NCBI GenBank assembly: GCA_000467715.1
Contig: AJFK01000206.1
Location: forward strand, 88,799 to 152,798
Length of the DNA: 64,000 bases
Source: Hysterium pulicare CBS 123377
Lineage: Eukaryota > Ascomycota > Dothideomycetes > Hysteriales > Hysteriaceae
Reading direction: 5' to 3'
Made by a program: the position numbers and the translations under genes. Within the stretch, counting starts at the first letter, position 1, and the number at the start of each line of letters is the position of its first letter. Below are positions 44,885-55,800 of the stretch, piece after piece. The notes below the pieces were generated by a model. It saw nothing but the letters and a program-made list of their open reading frames with translations, made no database searches and was not told the origin of the DNA.

Positions 44885-45367
44885 GTTGTTAAGGTCCGCG
44901 TTTGATGGTCAGGGGTCTTGGATTCAAAATGGAGAGTATGAGGATGTTGTAAAGACATAGACATGGCTTGCATGAAGACATATAGCGGTGAGATTGCTTG
45001 TACGACCCCAAATGGTTGGCAGACCTTAACCCTGAAGTGTGACTGGAATCGTGAATGAAAGCACGGGAAAGCTGGCAAGCTCCAATTCACAAACCTCACA
45101 CAGGGGCCGTGGAAGTTGGTACTGTCTAGACATTCACTCCAGTCCATTTGCGCAATGGGATACGTATCAAATCACGTTCACCACCCGAATCCATTCATTC
45201 AATCAATCAAGTATTCCATTTCTGAATCAACTACCTAAAGAAAAGGAATTATCTCATCCTAAAGGATTTCAGAAATCCCTAATTACCCTAAACCCGTATC
45301 ACGAGAAACCAGAAACTCCGAAATCCCAAACCCATAACCCGTCTCAGCCCGCTCACCGGCTGTGCCC
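44885..45367. other. Intergenic
   Basis: Upstream of the Gly/Gln-rich gene and downstream of the large gene at 45368, both on the minus strand. No gene supported. Confidence 0.5.
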
Positions 45368-47518
45368 TTACTCTCCAGAGCCGGCCCCATCCTCGCGGCG
45401 GACCTGCTCCAAAAGCCAGTCCAGGTTCCTCCCAGCCTGCGCCAATTGCTGGTCGCGGAACTCCTGATCCTCGAGACGTGGGTCCGGGACCAGAGAGTCG
45501 GTTCCAGCGTAGTACGCACCCGGGTATTGCGAATAGGATGCGGTGCTGTAGGCGTTGCCGACTGGGGCAGTAGTATGGAAGGCGTCATTACCCCTGAAAT
45601 CATCACCCTGGCCGAATGAAGCGAGATGATCGAAAGAACCAGTGCTAGTGAAGGAATTGCCATGATCGAGGGAGCTCGAGTAGGCAGGGGGCTCCAAGAA
45701 GGCGTCTTGCCAATAGGTGTTTCCCATACCCATGGCGTTGCTGTTATCGAAGATGTTCATCTCTGCTGGGTATGATGGACCAACAGGGGCTTCATGAACC
45801 GCTGGAAGGCCGCTTGAGTCAGCTTGCTCAGTCGATTGAGGCAGGTAGGTGTATTCGGTCATCTCGCCCATATCGTAGGTTCCAGTGTATTGAGGTGGAA
45901 GGTGGTAATTGTCCATGGGGCCAAAGTCATCATGTCCAGCATACGTGTCAGAAGAGTGAAGGTAGTTGTCAGCAAGAGCCAAGTCATCGTATCCGTACGT
46001 GTCAGAAGCGTTGAAGAGGTTGTTCATATGAGCTGAGTCATCGTATCCAGCATATTCAGGGAGAAAGTCGCCAGTGATGCTTGTATCGATCATGCCATGA
46101 CCTGGTAGACCAAACTCATCGTACTGATTGAAACCAGAAACGTCTTCATCCATCGTAATACCGAGGCCGTGCGGACCATCTGCGACATCATCCTCGTGTT
46201 CCTGATGATCGTGATCATCATTATCCTCACCTTCGCTCATATAGTCGCTGAAGATCTCGTCCCAAGTATCCTGCGTCAAATCGGGAGTATTCCAAGGCGT
46301 ACTCTGGAGGTACCAGCCTTCGTTGCTCGCATCCCTGTCACCCCAGCCTCGATTGATCTGGCGAAGTTGGTGGGAATCTACTCTGATGGTGACGTGGCGA
46401 ATAGGTCGGCGCAGAGGCTCGCGAACTTCTCCTGGTGGTGGAGATGGGAAATTGAGGTACAAGTGGCCGTATTCTTGATTCTCTTGGTGTTCTTCAACCT
46501 CATCTTCGTCCTTGGGTTCCTCCTTGATCTTTGTCTTGATGGCCGTTGAAGTTGTGGGAGCCATTGAAGCCATAGGAGCCTTTGAAGCTACGGGAGTCTT
46601 TGAAGCCACGGGAGTCTTTGAAGCCATGGAAGCCATTGGAGCCATTGGAGCCATTGGAGCCATAGGAGCCATAGGAGCCACGGGAGTGGTTGGAGTGTGC
46701 GGCTCGGGAGTGGTTTCAGCAAGAGAACTACCGGCAACACTGGGAGGGCTGCTAGCCAGAGGAGACGAGGCGGTGGTATTGCGTCGACGACGAGAAGGAG
46801 GAGTGCTTGGATCGGGAGAGGAAGCTTCATCATCCTTGCCGCGGCCACGTTTGCGAGATCTGCCTGTGGAACTAATGCTGCTACCACGGGCTCTAGAACT
46901 TGGACCGACACTGCGTCCACGAGATCCGGCAGCTGAGCCGATACTGTGACCGCGAGATCTCTTGGAAGACTTGAGAGAGCCGGGATTTGGTGATGGCGTA
47001 CCAACTCCAGAAGCGGATCCAGCATTAAGAGGTAATCCACCAAGAGGAGGAGTTGCAGTGTTGAAATCGAAGTCAGCCTCAGTAGGAGATGCAGCATCCT
47101 CGGAACCCCCATCACTACTCAACGAGCCAAGAGCTTGAGAATCATTCTTCTTCGAACCCTTGCGGCACCAACTCATCTTAAAAGGCGGTGGAACAGGCAA
47201 CCCCTCGTTGACCCGTTTAGTTCTGAGCTTCCAGATCGCCTGTTGAAGCGCGCCTCCAGAGCAGTTCTGGTCGATATAAGCGGCTGCTTCGTTCCACGGG
47301 ACCTTGTCGCCCTTTTCGGTGATCGCGTAGATGATGCCAAGCATGGCGCGTTGCCAGTCTTCCTCGTTCCATTTCATGAGCTTTGGACGTGGATCGCGCT
47401 GCTTGCGCTGTTTCTTGCCGTCTGGATTCGACTGCGGGCTCTCTGCGTAGTCTGAGTCGCTGTCCGCTTCGGAAGGCTCCACCGCCTTCGCCTTCTGGCG
47501 CTTCCGGTCTTCACCCAT
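45368..47518 (-). CDS. Large low-complexity protein with SANT-like N-terminal segment
   Basis: 716 aa from MGEDRKRQKAKAVEPSEADS. I chose this start because the longer frame (to 47713) crosses what looks like a 5'-UTR intron: GTAAGT near 47594 and a CAG just before the ATG. The one folded-looking segment, about residues 45-110, contains PKLMKWNEEDWQRAMLGIIY and YIDQNCSGGALQQAIWKLRTKR, reminiscent of fungal Myb/SANT-like DNA-binding domains. A basic Arg/Ser linker (SRGRSVGPSSRARG) follows, then an MAPMAPMAP repeat, an acidic stretch, and several degenerate copies of a Tyr/Asp motif such as YGYDDLALADNYLHSSDTY. A nuclear, chromatin-associated role is a guess from these parts. Confidence 0.72.
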   Translation of the reverse strand: MGEDRKRQKAKAVEPSEADSDSDYAESPQSNPDGKKQRKQRDPRPKLMKWNEEDWQRAMLGIIYAITEKGDKVPWNEAAAYIDQNCSGGALQQAIWKLRTKRVNEGLPVPPPFKMSWCRKGSKKNDSQALGSLSSDGGSEDAASPTEADFDFNTATPPLGGLPLNAGSASGVGTPSPNPGSLKSSKRSRGHSIGSAAGSRGRSVGPSSRARGSSISSTGRSRKRGRGKDDEASSPDPSTPPSRRRRNTTASSPLASSPPSVAGSSLAETTPEPHTPTTPVAPMAPMAPMAPMAPMASMASKTPVASKTPVASKAPMASMAPTTSTAIKTKIKEEPKDEDEVEEHQENQEYGHLYLNFPSPPPGEVREPLRRPIRHVTIRVDSHQLRQINRGWGDRDASNEGWYLQSTPWNTPDLTQDTWDEIFSDYMSEGEDNDDHDHQEHEDDVADGPHGLGITMDEDVSGFNQYDEFGLPGHGMIDTSITGDFLPEYAGYDDSAHMNNLFNASDTYGYDDLALADNYLHSSDTYAGHDDFGPMDNYHLPPQYTGTYDMGEMTEYTYLPQSTEQADSSGLPAVHEAPVGPSYPAEMNIFDNSNAMGMGNTYWQDAFLEPPAYSSSLDHGNSFTSTGSFDHLASFGQGDDFRGNDAFHTTAPVGNAYSTASYSQYPGAYYAGTDSLVPDPRLEDQEFRDQQLAQAGRNLDWLLEQVRREDGAGSGE
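46559..46686. repeat. Coding minisatellite, GGAGCCATT-type units
   Basis: About a dozen 9-bp units (GGAGCCATT, GGAGCCATA, GAAGCCACG variants) inside the large gene, read on the minus strand as MAPMAPMAPMASMASKTPVA. The unit length keeps frame, so copy number can vary without breaking the protein. Confidence 0.9.
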
Positions 47519-48446
47519 TGTTGCTGAAGTGGGAGTGGTTAGTAGAGGCAGGTGAGAGGGCAAGGATGCCGCAAGCGTGGAGGGATACTTACGAGTTGGC
47601 GATTGGTGGGTGGAGGTTGAAAGAAGGAAGTTCGAAAGGCCGTCGCGACGTTTATATACGTTTCGCGCTAACGGAACGCTAGCGGGAGTTCCATGACGCC
47701 TGATTGGCGCCAAATTGGAGGAAAGCTTGCTGTGCAGCGCGGAGGACTAGCGGGGCATGGTTCGATAGAAGAAAAGCGGTCTAGCGCGCCGAAGGAGAGT
47801 TCGAACGAGGTTTGGGCCCTACAAGGCGGTGTAGAAGGCCTGCAAGATAAGAATGATCTGTGGGAAAGGGAATAAGGGGAGATCAATGATTTGAGAGTGT
47901 TCCGCAAGTGCTGCAAACCTAGGGAGATGCTGCGATAGCCTGAGAAAGGGGGTAAGGATTAGGGAGCGCCCTCCTTGTGGATGAACCCCTATACTGGAAA
48001 TCAAGACGGCTGCACGATACATTTGAGCTCTGGGAGCAGGATCAAATCAAGTTGGCCGCTTTGTGAGCGCACTGTAGAAGCTGCATGGAAAGAGGCTGCG
48101 TTGAAGCTGTAGGACTATGCTATCAGGAGTATTCACTTCTATCACTGCTTATCTGATGCAGCGCTGAGTGCAGGAAGCATCTCAGAAGCTCTGGACAGTG
48201 CCTTCAAAGTCTGAGAGCTGCTTACGACGATGTATCACGTATCTCACTGAATAAAGCCACTTTCGGCACTACAGGAAAAGCAACAGGCTTTTGGAATGCT
48301 AATTCACGGGTTTCCATTCATGCTCGATGCGCTACTTATACAAAAGTCCGTCTCAAACCATTCCCAAAAGCCATGCCTTGATATTCCCACAGTTATGAAG
48401 ACGCACAATCAAAAGTCTCCAGAATGCCCTCCTCCATTCTCTCTGT
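47519..48446. other. Intergenic
   Basis: Promoter and probable 5'-UTR intron of the large gene, then the 3' side of the small membrane-protein gene. No further gene seen. Confidence 0.5.
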
Positions 48447-49011
48447 CTAAGAAGGCGCATATGGCGGTGGTGTGGCTGTGGCTGTTTCCTCCTCTGCGCC
48501 TTGGATGATGATGACTCGGGCGCCGCGAGGAATGGCATTGGCGAGTTGGTAGATGTCGACAGAGGACGAGGCCGAGGCGGCGGCAATGTTTTGGTGGATG
48601 ATAGGGCTCCGAGCTCTTGGCCTTGGGGTTCTTGTAGAGGGTGGATAGGTGCGTGGAGGGTTGGGAGCTCTAAGAGGGTTCGCCTCAAGAGCGCGAGCAA
48701 AAGCCTGTTCCGCATTGCGTTGCTGTGTAAGAAGGCGGTCATGATCTTCACGGAGGATGATCATGTCTTGTTGGAGGAGGTAAAAGAAGAACGTGAGAGC
48801 GATCAACGCCACTGTGAGAGCGAGGAGTAAGAGAGCAAGCACCAGAGGATGCAGGAGGAAACTGCTGAGAGCGTAGGCGCGCGAGGTAAGATGTGCATCG
48901 AGTCTAGTGATCTGTTTCACGATCTGGAGGAAGTTAGTTCATGTTAGTATAGAGTACGTAGAGAGTAGAGCTTACCTGAGCAAGTGGGGAGTTGGGCATT
49001 TTGACGGCCAT
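48447..49011 (-). CDS. Small single-pass membrane protein with following helix, copy 1
   Basis: Two exons, 49011-48976 and 48923-48447, giving 170 aa; the intron has GTAAGC, a CTAAC branch site and CAG. The first exon provides MAVKMPNSPLAQ, joined to IVKQITRLDAHLTSRAYALS. One strong hydrophobic segment, about residues 33-60 (LVLALLLLALTVALIALTFF), is followed directly by a charged helix (DMIILREDHDRLLTQQRNAEQ) that could form a coiled coil. Then come a Pro/Arg-rich linker and a conserved-looking SSVDIYQLANAIPRGARVII. No family recognised. The same order of parts appears in the next gene (49383), suggesting an old tandem duplication. Confidence 0.75.
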
Positions 49012-49382
49012 GGTAGAGGAACGGTTGAGGGAAAGATGATGTTGTGGTTGGGTAATGGGCGGGCACAGAGAATAAGGGCACGTAACGTGGTTCAGTGACG
49101 GAGTTTGGAACGTTCACCGCTGTTTGTTAGGCACTGCCCCAAGGAAGTCAGCGGAGTGCGCTTTACCAATTGATTTTGACGATAACAAAGGGAATCTCAA
49201 ATTTTGCTCATAGGAAAGGTCAGTTAAACCGGCACATTATCGAGACCTCACGCTATTAGGAGAATGTATTCATTATAAGCAAACTAGAGACTCTACAGTT
49301 ATCCAGCAGCTTCATTCACTGATTAGAGACCTTCTCCCATTATCTCTCATCTCCCAATTTGCCTCGCGTAGACTTCCTACAA
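49012..49382. other. Intergenic
   Basis: Between the two membrane-protein genes, both on the minus strand. No gene seen. Confidence 0.5.
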
Positions 49383-50333
49383 CTAAACCCCATCACTATC
49401 GCTATCAGACTCCCTCAGAGTCTCTCTCACCGCATTTGCAAGCATCTCGTGTACATCTCCAACCCTGAACTCGCCCTGTAGAACCAGCTCACGATGGGCC
49501 ACAAGCTCATCGGGTGCAGCGTACACATTTGCAACAATCTGACCTTCAGGTGGGATCTCCATCACGAATATTCTACTGCCACTTTCGAGTTGTTTCTCCA
49601 GTTTCTTCAGAAATACGGTGCTGTTGACGATTGTAGTTGTCATAGATAGAGGCCATCTTGTAGACGAGGTAGACGAAGGAGTTGCGGTGGTTTGAGGGAT
49701 GGTGGATTTGGCTGACGAAGATTGGGACTCAGGAGCGTGAGTTGTGTTGAACTGGGATGCGGCAGATTCGGGGTCAGCAGGTGGACTTGTGGGAGGCTGC
49801 TGAGAAGTCGCTGGCTCCTGAGGATCAGAGTCGGATGCAGGAGGTTGAGCTGTAGAAGCTCGCAAAGCAGAGGAGTGGATAGATATGAGTGAATAGAGCT
49901 GGAGCAGGCTCCCCAGCGTAGTTTTGTACTTGTCATTGTTGATTCTGAGCTTGCGATTCTTGCCCTTGAGTCTAGTGTTCTGAATATGAAGCCGACAATA
50001 CATGTTCTTGATTTTGTCGTCGAAATTTCCGAGGTGAGCATTTTCGGCCTTGAGCTTGATGCATTCTTGGTTCAATTGGTATACGATGAAAGCGAGGGAA
50101 CAAACCAGGACTAGGACGATGAGGGTGTCGGCGACCAAAGCTGCAAGCGTAAGCTCCTCGAAGAAAGGGATACAGCGCCTAACCCAGTCGTGCAGCCTGA
50201 GGATGCAGCTCCATGAATCAGTGAGTGGTGCAGAGCAAATGATGAGTTGCTGATAGCCTTGCGATCCATTAAACATGGGTCGTGGTCGACTTGTCCAGCA
50301 AGGGCCGGGTGGGTTGGTGGAAGAACCGTTCAT
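49383..50333 (-). CDS. Single-pass membrane protein with following helix, copy 2
   Basis: Intronless ORF, 316 aa. The N-terminus MNGSSTNPPGPCWTSRPRPM is Pro/Ser-rich. One membrane segment lies at about residues 62-86 (LAALVADTLIVLVLVCSLAF), then a Lys/Asn-rich helical stretch (LNQECIKLKAENAHL to RLKGKNRKLRINNDKYKTTL) with coiled-coil character, then a long Ser/Pro/Thr/Ala linker. The C-terminal domain, STVFLKKLEKQLESGSRIFV followed by MEIPPEGQIVANVYAAPDEL, resembles in pattern the VDIYQLANAIPRGARVIIIQ end of the neighbour at 48447. The last residues ESDSDSDGV are acidic. Function unknown. Confidence 0.75.
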   Translation of the reverse strand: MNGSSTNPPGPCWTSRPRPMFNGSQGYQQLIICSAPLTDSWSCILRLHDWVRRCIPFFEELTLAALVADTLIVLVLVCSLAFIVYQLNQECIKLKAENAHLGNFDDKIKNMYCRLHIQNTRLKGKNRKLRINNDKYKTTLGSLLQLYSLISIHSSALRASTAQPPASDSDPQEPATSQQPPTSPPADPESAASQFNTTHAPESQSSSAKSTIPQTTATPSSTSSTRWPLSMTTTIVNSTVFLKKLEKQLESGSRIFVMEIPPEGQIVANVYAAPDELVAHRELVLQGEFRVGDVHEMLANAVRETLRESDSDSDGV

Positions 50334-50689
50334 GTTGTTTGTGGATGGGAGCGGAGTGTGGTGGGGAATACTCTTCTAAATGCTTTCGACTGAGAGTGAA
50401 ATTGCGATGGAGCAAATGTGATGATGTAATCCACCCCAAACAGAGTGAAAACATTTACAGTTTGCTGTAAGAGGAAGCAGTGATTGGGTTGAGAAAGGTT
50501 GATATACTAACTGCATTGCGCCGGCTTTGCTAACCCTAGAGTCTGGCTCCTAGCATACTTTAATCACTATAGAATTCGAGACTATCAGGAAGATGGAAAG
50601 CTAAGAGGCTCTCACGGACGCAAACTAGATTTCTGTTGGCTCCCATAGCTCAATCCTGCCATGTACACGGCGAGCAAAGGAGTAGAGCA

Positions 50690-50850
50690 GGTTATATAGA
50701 GCTGTAAAAACCCGTAATACTATCTCTTACCACCGTTTACTTATCTAAGTTGACTTATACATAACGATATATTTCAAACTCTAGTTATATAGAGTTGAGA
50801 TTAAGTATAGCTTTTACTCCCTATTAAGTAGCATACGCTAAAGCACGACG
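50690..50850. other. AT-rich patch with a short hairpin
   Basis: Visibly richer in A/T and TA steps than its surroundings. Contains the inverted pair AACTCTA/TAGAGTT (50777-50783 and 50790-50796). The composition is compatible with repeat-induced point mutation of an old repeat, but the stretch is too short to prove it. Confidence 0.45.
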
Positions 50851-51522
50851 AGAACAAGAGAGCAGACGGCTGCTGCATTCAATGCGGCGAAAGCAATTCA
50901 CGTGGTGTAGCATATCTCAAATGTGATATGCGGAAAGGGGCATTCGAAAAGGGAAGAGTGCAATGGAAGCTTGCAGTACTGTTTGGACAATATAGAATTG
51001 CAGATCATGCGAAAGGAGGGAATAGGGTAAATAGAGAGAAAAGGGGACTTAGCTAGGCTTGGTTGCCGGGGATGCTGGCCAGAGTGATGGTCGCTGGCTT
51101 CACCCCCGCCAAGTAAATATTGTTCTCTGTTTTCTTCATACCACCAACCATCATATCCCTACAGAGCAGATTTCCCGCCGCGAATAACTACTTATAACGT
51201 CCTCAGCTACCTAAAACAAGCCTAAATCACTGTTAGTAACTTGAAGCTCCTTCCTTACTATCCGAAACCAGGAATCTCAAGCTGACCCGGGCGTGCAACG
51301 CGTGTAGATCTGCCAAAGTCCTTGAAGGCGCCACCGCAAGCTCCACAATGGGATCCGTTTTCTCCGCTGAAAGGTATATAGTTGGAATACTTTACTGTTC
51401 TGGATGTCCCTGACTAGTTCCTGAGTAGTGGTCACAAGGAAGAGAGCGTTATTGACGGTACAAAACTCTAAACCCCCTTTCTACCATACCTAGACCTGAA
51501 ATCGAGGCCTTGGGATGCTAAT

Positions 51523-51780
51523 ATGCTTGTAGAATCTCCTAAATTCTCTTCGGGCAGCATCACATACTCCAACTTGCCGAATAATCACCCTCAGCGCTGC
51601 CCCCCGAGCCTCTTCCATCCCACTCGGCGCACTCTAGAAAACACACCTGACAAGAAGTTCAAACTAAAGGATTTCGAGGGAGACTGGGGATATAGGGCCA
51701 TGGCCCAGGAGAAACAGCATTGGGAGAAGTTGGGGAAGGGGGTTATAAAGAGGGAGAGGGCATTACGGAAAGGGACTTGA
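51523..51780 (+). other. Short ORF of uncertain status
   Basis: 85 codons from an ATG; the second half is Lys/Glu-rich (KKFKLKDFEGDWGYRAMAQE) and looks protein-like. No family recognised and no clear upstream exon. It could be the last exon of a lost gene. Confidence 0.25.
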
Positions 51781-52639
51781 GCTTTGGGAGACGGATGAAA
51801 GAGAGTTGGCGTCGCTGAGACTTTCCGCAGCGTTTCGCATACTTCTATTCTGTTTTGGCACGGTTATACAGAGGCCTTTTGGCTGTACAGGCATTCTAGG
51901 GGGAGTTCTGGCTTCTTTTCGCAGTGTTCCGGGGTTGTAGGGTATTTTGGGCGTGTTTTTACCCCTTTTCGCCCGTAATTCAGGCAGTTTCCGACCTCTA
52001 TAGTTGAGCTGTTGATGAAGTGAATTATATATGTCGTTCAATCAAGCTCGCATAGCTCTGCAGCCAGTTTCATGGGTCCCTGCCGCTCCCTTCCATGTTT
52101 AGATTGGTGGCAGGAACGACCCCACGAGTTTTCTGCCAGAACACCAACCTGGCACTTTTGGACTCGACAGAACACCTCGAAACCCTCCAAGAAGCCACCA
52201 GTACAGGCTTCAATGGAACCAACGCCCTCCTAGAAGCTACTTAAGGAGCGCTCCAGCAGCAATGCCTGTTCTATGCGGCTATTACTTGGCGCTGTGCAGC
52301 TTCGCGGAAGTTGTGTGCCACGATCGAAGCTATCCAGCTGTATACGCAACAAATAAGGAGCGTGTTGCGTTGTGAAGCTCATTACTGAGACTTTCACCAC
52401 ATGCGTACTTGGCCTGGCATTTGGTGATGCAGACATCGTCCATTTCACAGAGCTGCCCTCGTCGCAATTCGGCAACCCCCCCAGCTCCACAACAGCAGCA
52501 CGGCAGCAGCAATCGAGAGAGAAAGAACAGGTAAGTCCATCTACGCGGGCTTCTTGTTCCAAAGAGCTGCAGCTAATTCGGACTTCTGGTTAGGAAGAAC
52601 CTTGTTCGAAGCAGCGCCTTCATAGCTTCTCGGGGTTAC

Positions 52640-52875
52640 TTCTCAGGGCTGTTGCGGACTCTGAACACCCAGCTCGCCCGCAGCCTACAGCCCCACGGAT
52701 AATAGACAACTCGGCAGCTCAACAGCAAGAGCAAGAGTTGTTTGAAACCTTGCTCGAACCTGCGACTTGGGAAGAGCCCGCGCCTTTCGCCGTACCAGGT
52801 CCGCCGATCTTCGAAGCCCCCCTCAATTCCAAGGAATACTGGGCGAGCGGGTGGCTGCACAACACAGCCGCCTGA
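52640..52875 (+). pseudogene. Possible coding relic, Gln/Glu/Pro-rich
   Basis: An open frame without a start reads RIIDNSAAQQQEQELFETLL, then EPATWEEPAPFAVPGPPIFE, before a stop at 52873. Composition is protein-like and the frame lacks stops over about 75 codons. The preceding frame (52372-52593) ends in a stop. No family recognised; offered as a relic only. Confidence 0.3.
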
Positions 52876-55800
52876 CGATAGAAGGACAATAACAGGATAC
52901 AACGGCAGAGACTGCCGCACGGATGGCCTGGAGAGCCTAGACCTGCGCCACACATAAGGGTTATCCTACTTCTAAGGAGTAGGGCACCGAGGCGCAATCG
53001 CATGTGGCAAAGCGGCGAAACCGCCAGGGGAGCATGGCCGAATCCGCCGCGCTGCACCTTTGGTTGAAGATGGCGGACACATACTTGATGGACAAGGACT
53101 GCTTGTGCTTCCTACTGCTCCCGAAATGTGAAGCTTCGGCCGATACGACAGAAGCTGCTGGGTTTGATGGCGGGCTTCTGGCATAACGATGCGACGCCTC
53201 GACTCCTCATGAAGCAGCACAGCAAGGACCTTTGGGAATGCATCAAGCTCCGGCGGGGTGATACTCGACAATGTGGAACAACATCCCTACATGAGAGTCC
53301 ACGGGAGAATAAATAATACTTTGTTGGCGATGAAGAAATTGTATCTTCAAGGCGCGGATTCCCAAAAGTTGTCGCTGCACCGGGACGCCACTAAAGCACT
53401 TCCTCACAATAAGCATCACTACCTTCCCCGTTGGTAAACAATATTCGAGGACTTGGGTTGGGACAAGAGGCAGCGCAGGTCTGTCAGGTTCAAATGAGCT
53501 TTCTGCGGCAGTATCTTGAGCGTGAGCATGAAGACATTGATGATGTCTGCAGTGTTGGAAACCAAGTTGTCAATGGTCCTTTCCGTCCACAGCCCTACGA
53601 CCTTTTCAAATTGAAGGGTAGAGACAGGACATCCGGTGCCGCGATGGACCTCTGCGAATTTCTCGATAGTTGGTTGGATATAGTGAGACTGTGCTTGAGG
53701 AGTGCAGCATTCAACAGAAGCCAAACTCTCAATGATTCCAGCGGCGCTGAGAGTCCCCTATCGATGCTATTCGAATCTTTATCTCGGCTAGCCCACCTCT
53801 CCTGGCGTTGAAGAGTGGCAGCAGCTCATTGGATGCCAAGGTGCGCCTTCATCGAATGGCAATTAGATTTGCAGAAGCAGGACTCCACTACTGGTAAATA
53901 CGAATGCGGATATGTATGGGCGCCGTCTGCAGATTTGCTGTCGCGTATCTTGGCATACAGTTTCAAAAGGTTCTCATGCATCATTTTCTCGCCATCGGCA
54001 TGGAAGCGACATAGCGACAACCGCGATGCTGTGTTTCCGAACAACCATTATCGTCGTCTGTTCCACCGAACGAGAAATGAATTGGATCCGGATGCGTTCT
54101 TCCAATGGCATCCACACTGGGTGAAGACGTATCTCCAATCTCCATCGCTCCTGGATACCTTGGATACGTGCTCATATCCATATGTTTTTTCTGTTATCCT
54201 GTCATTTCTGGCTTCTCTCTCTTTCGCGTATCAAGATTTCCGTTATCTCCAGTCGTTTTTCATCTTAAGTCATATTTATTGCTCGTCTTTCTTATGCTTG
54301 ACCAAGACATGTCTTCATGGCCACTCTTTGGGGTGGCAAACTCCTGGAAATTCCCTGGATTCCCCTTCCGGATCTGGACCTTGGACTTTGGACTGCTCAG
54401 GATCAACTGCGCTGGATTTCTGCTTCCTGGAATCTGGACTATGTTGGATCGTAGTGGAGCTCTCCGGTACGTTCCCCAAGCGACGGAGATGATCAATGCT
54501 AACTGCCATGTCAGTGATCTGTTGTGGCTTTAATTCTTACCTAAGTTGAACGAAACTCCTTGACCGTTTTGTCTTGAAGATTTCTGAGGGGCTGTTCATC
54601 AATGATCCTCATGTTCGCCTCATACGGCTCTTTTGAGATTAGTCATGGCGCGGAGAATCTCGAGATGCATACAGCAGCCAGCACGCTGAAGCCGATAACC
54701 CCACTGGACCATCGAGCAGTTGGTTGACCTCCTGCCGACTCTTGCATGGACATATCAAGCCAACAAGTTAACAGCCCACAACTCATCTACCTGCTGGTCT
54801 AAAGACCTATCGCAAGTTACCGTTCTTGGAGCGTTTGATCGAATCCAGGGCATGCTCAGCCATCAGTGCCAGTGCCTGGTATGACCGAGAGGAACTTATA
54901 CTCGCACCATATCATCGATCCTTTCAGCCGTCCTGCCAATGGTGTCTTCGTCGATAAATTGTATAGAGTCTTCGACTTGCCTGCCAGCTTATGGTTCGAA
55001 GTCATATCCTGGACTAGAGTCGCAACGATTGTCGTTCCTAGAAAAGCCTTTGAGACACTTATCCGTATGAGTCGGCACGCATGCTATCATCGAGTTCGGC
55101 CGACTTAGATATCCAGTAACCCACCCAGCCCCTTGTCACCTCGGAGCGCGAAGCAGTCTTCTCCAGCTATCTCGCCTGTTTCTAATTGGCCTTGGATTTC
55201 TGTTTCGTGTGTGCATGCCTTTTGCGGAGATCTGGGTATACTCGGAGATCATCTTGCTGAAACCTCACTCGATGCCGAAGTTTTTTTGGTGTTTCCTCGT
55301 GCTCGCTGGTCCCGACAGGTCTATGGCATTGCTCTAGGAGCACCACTTTATTATACCCGACTCTGTTACAGCTTCCTGCTTGTTGGTGGTCATTCGCACC
55401 GAGCGGGGTTCTGCTGGTATTGACAGTACGTGTCTTGCAGCCTTATTCACGGGACGTCTATCGCGGTCGCTTCGAAGTATTTCAAGTTTTGTGCGGACTT
55501 GGAGACGACAGCCGAAGATCCTATGCACGTCGCATTGTCTCTTCGTAGTTGATGGCGCTCGCGTTAGACTTGTACGGAACCTTCTGCGGAACATGGAGAA
55601 GAGTCGGCGGTCGTCCCTGGCGAGGTCAGTCTAAGAAGAGAGAATCTGCTCAAGCTGTTAGCTTCTGCTCGAGTTTGGACTGATTTCTCGCACCCACAAG
55701 TTGGCTCGGTGGTTCTCCGGGATCGTAAGTTCAAGCAGAACTCGCGGTTCATCGCCGAGGGCCAATATTGTTGACATTGCTGCTATACCTTCCATGGCGT

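Noticed and set aside
53815-54492. Longest frame in the gene-poor block (225 codons)
   Set aside because: No recognisable motif, no splice-supported partner exons, overlapping frames of similar length on both strands.
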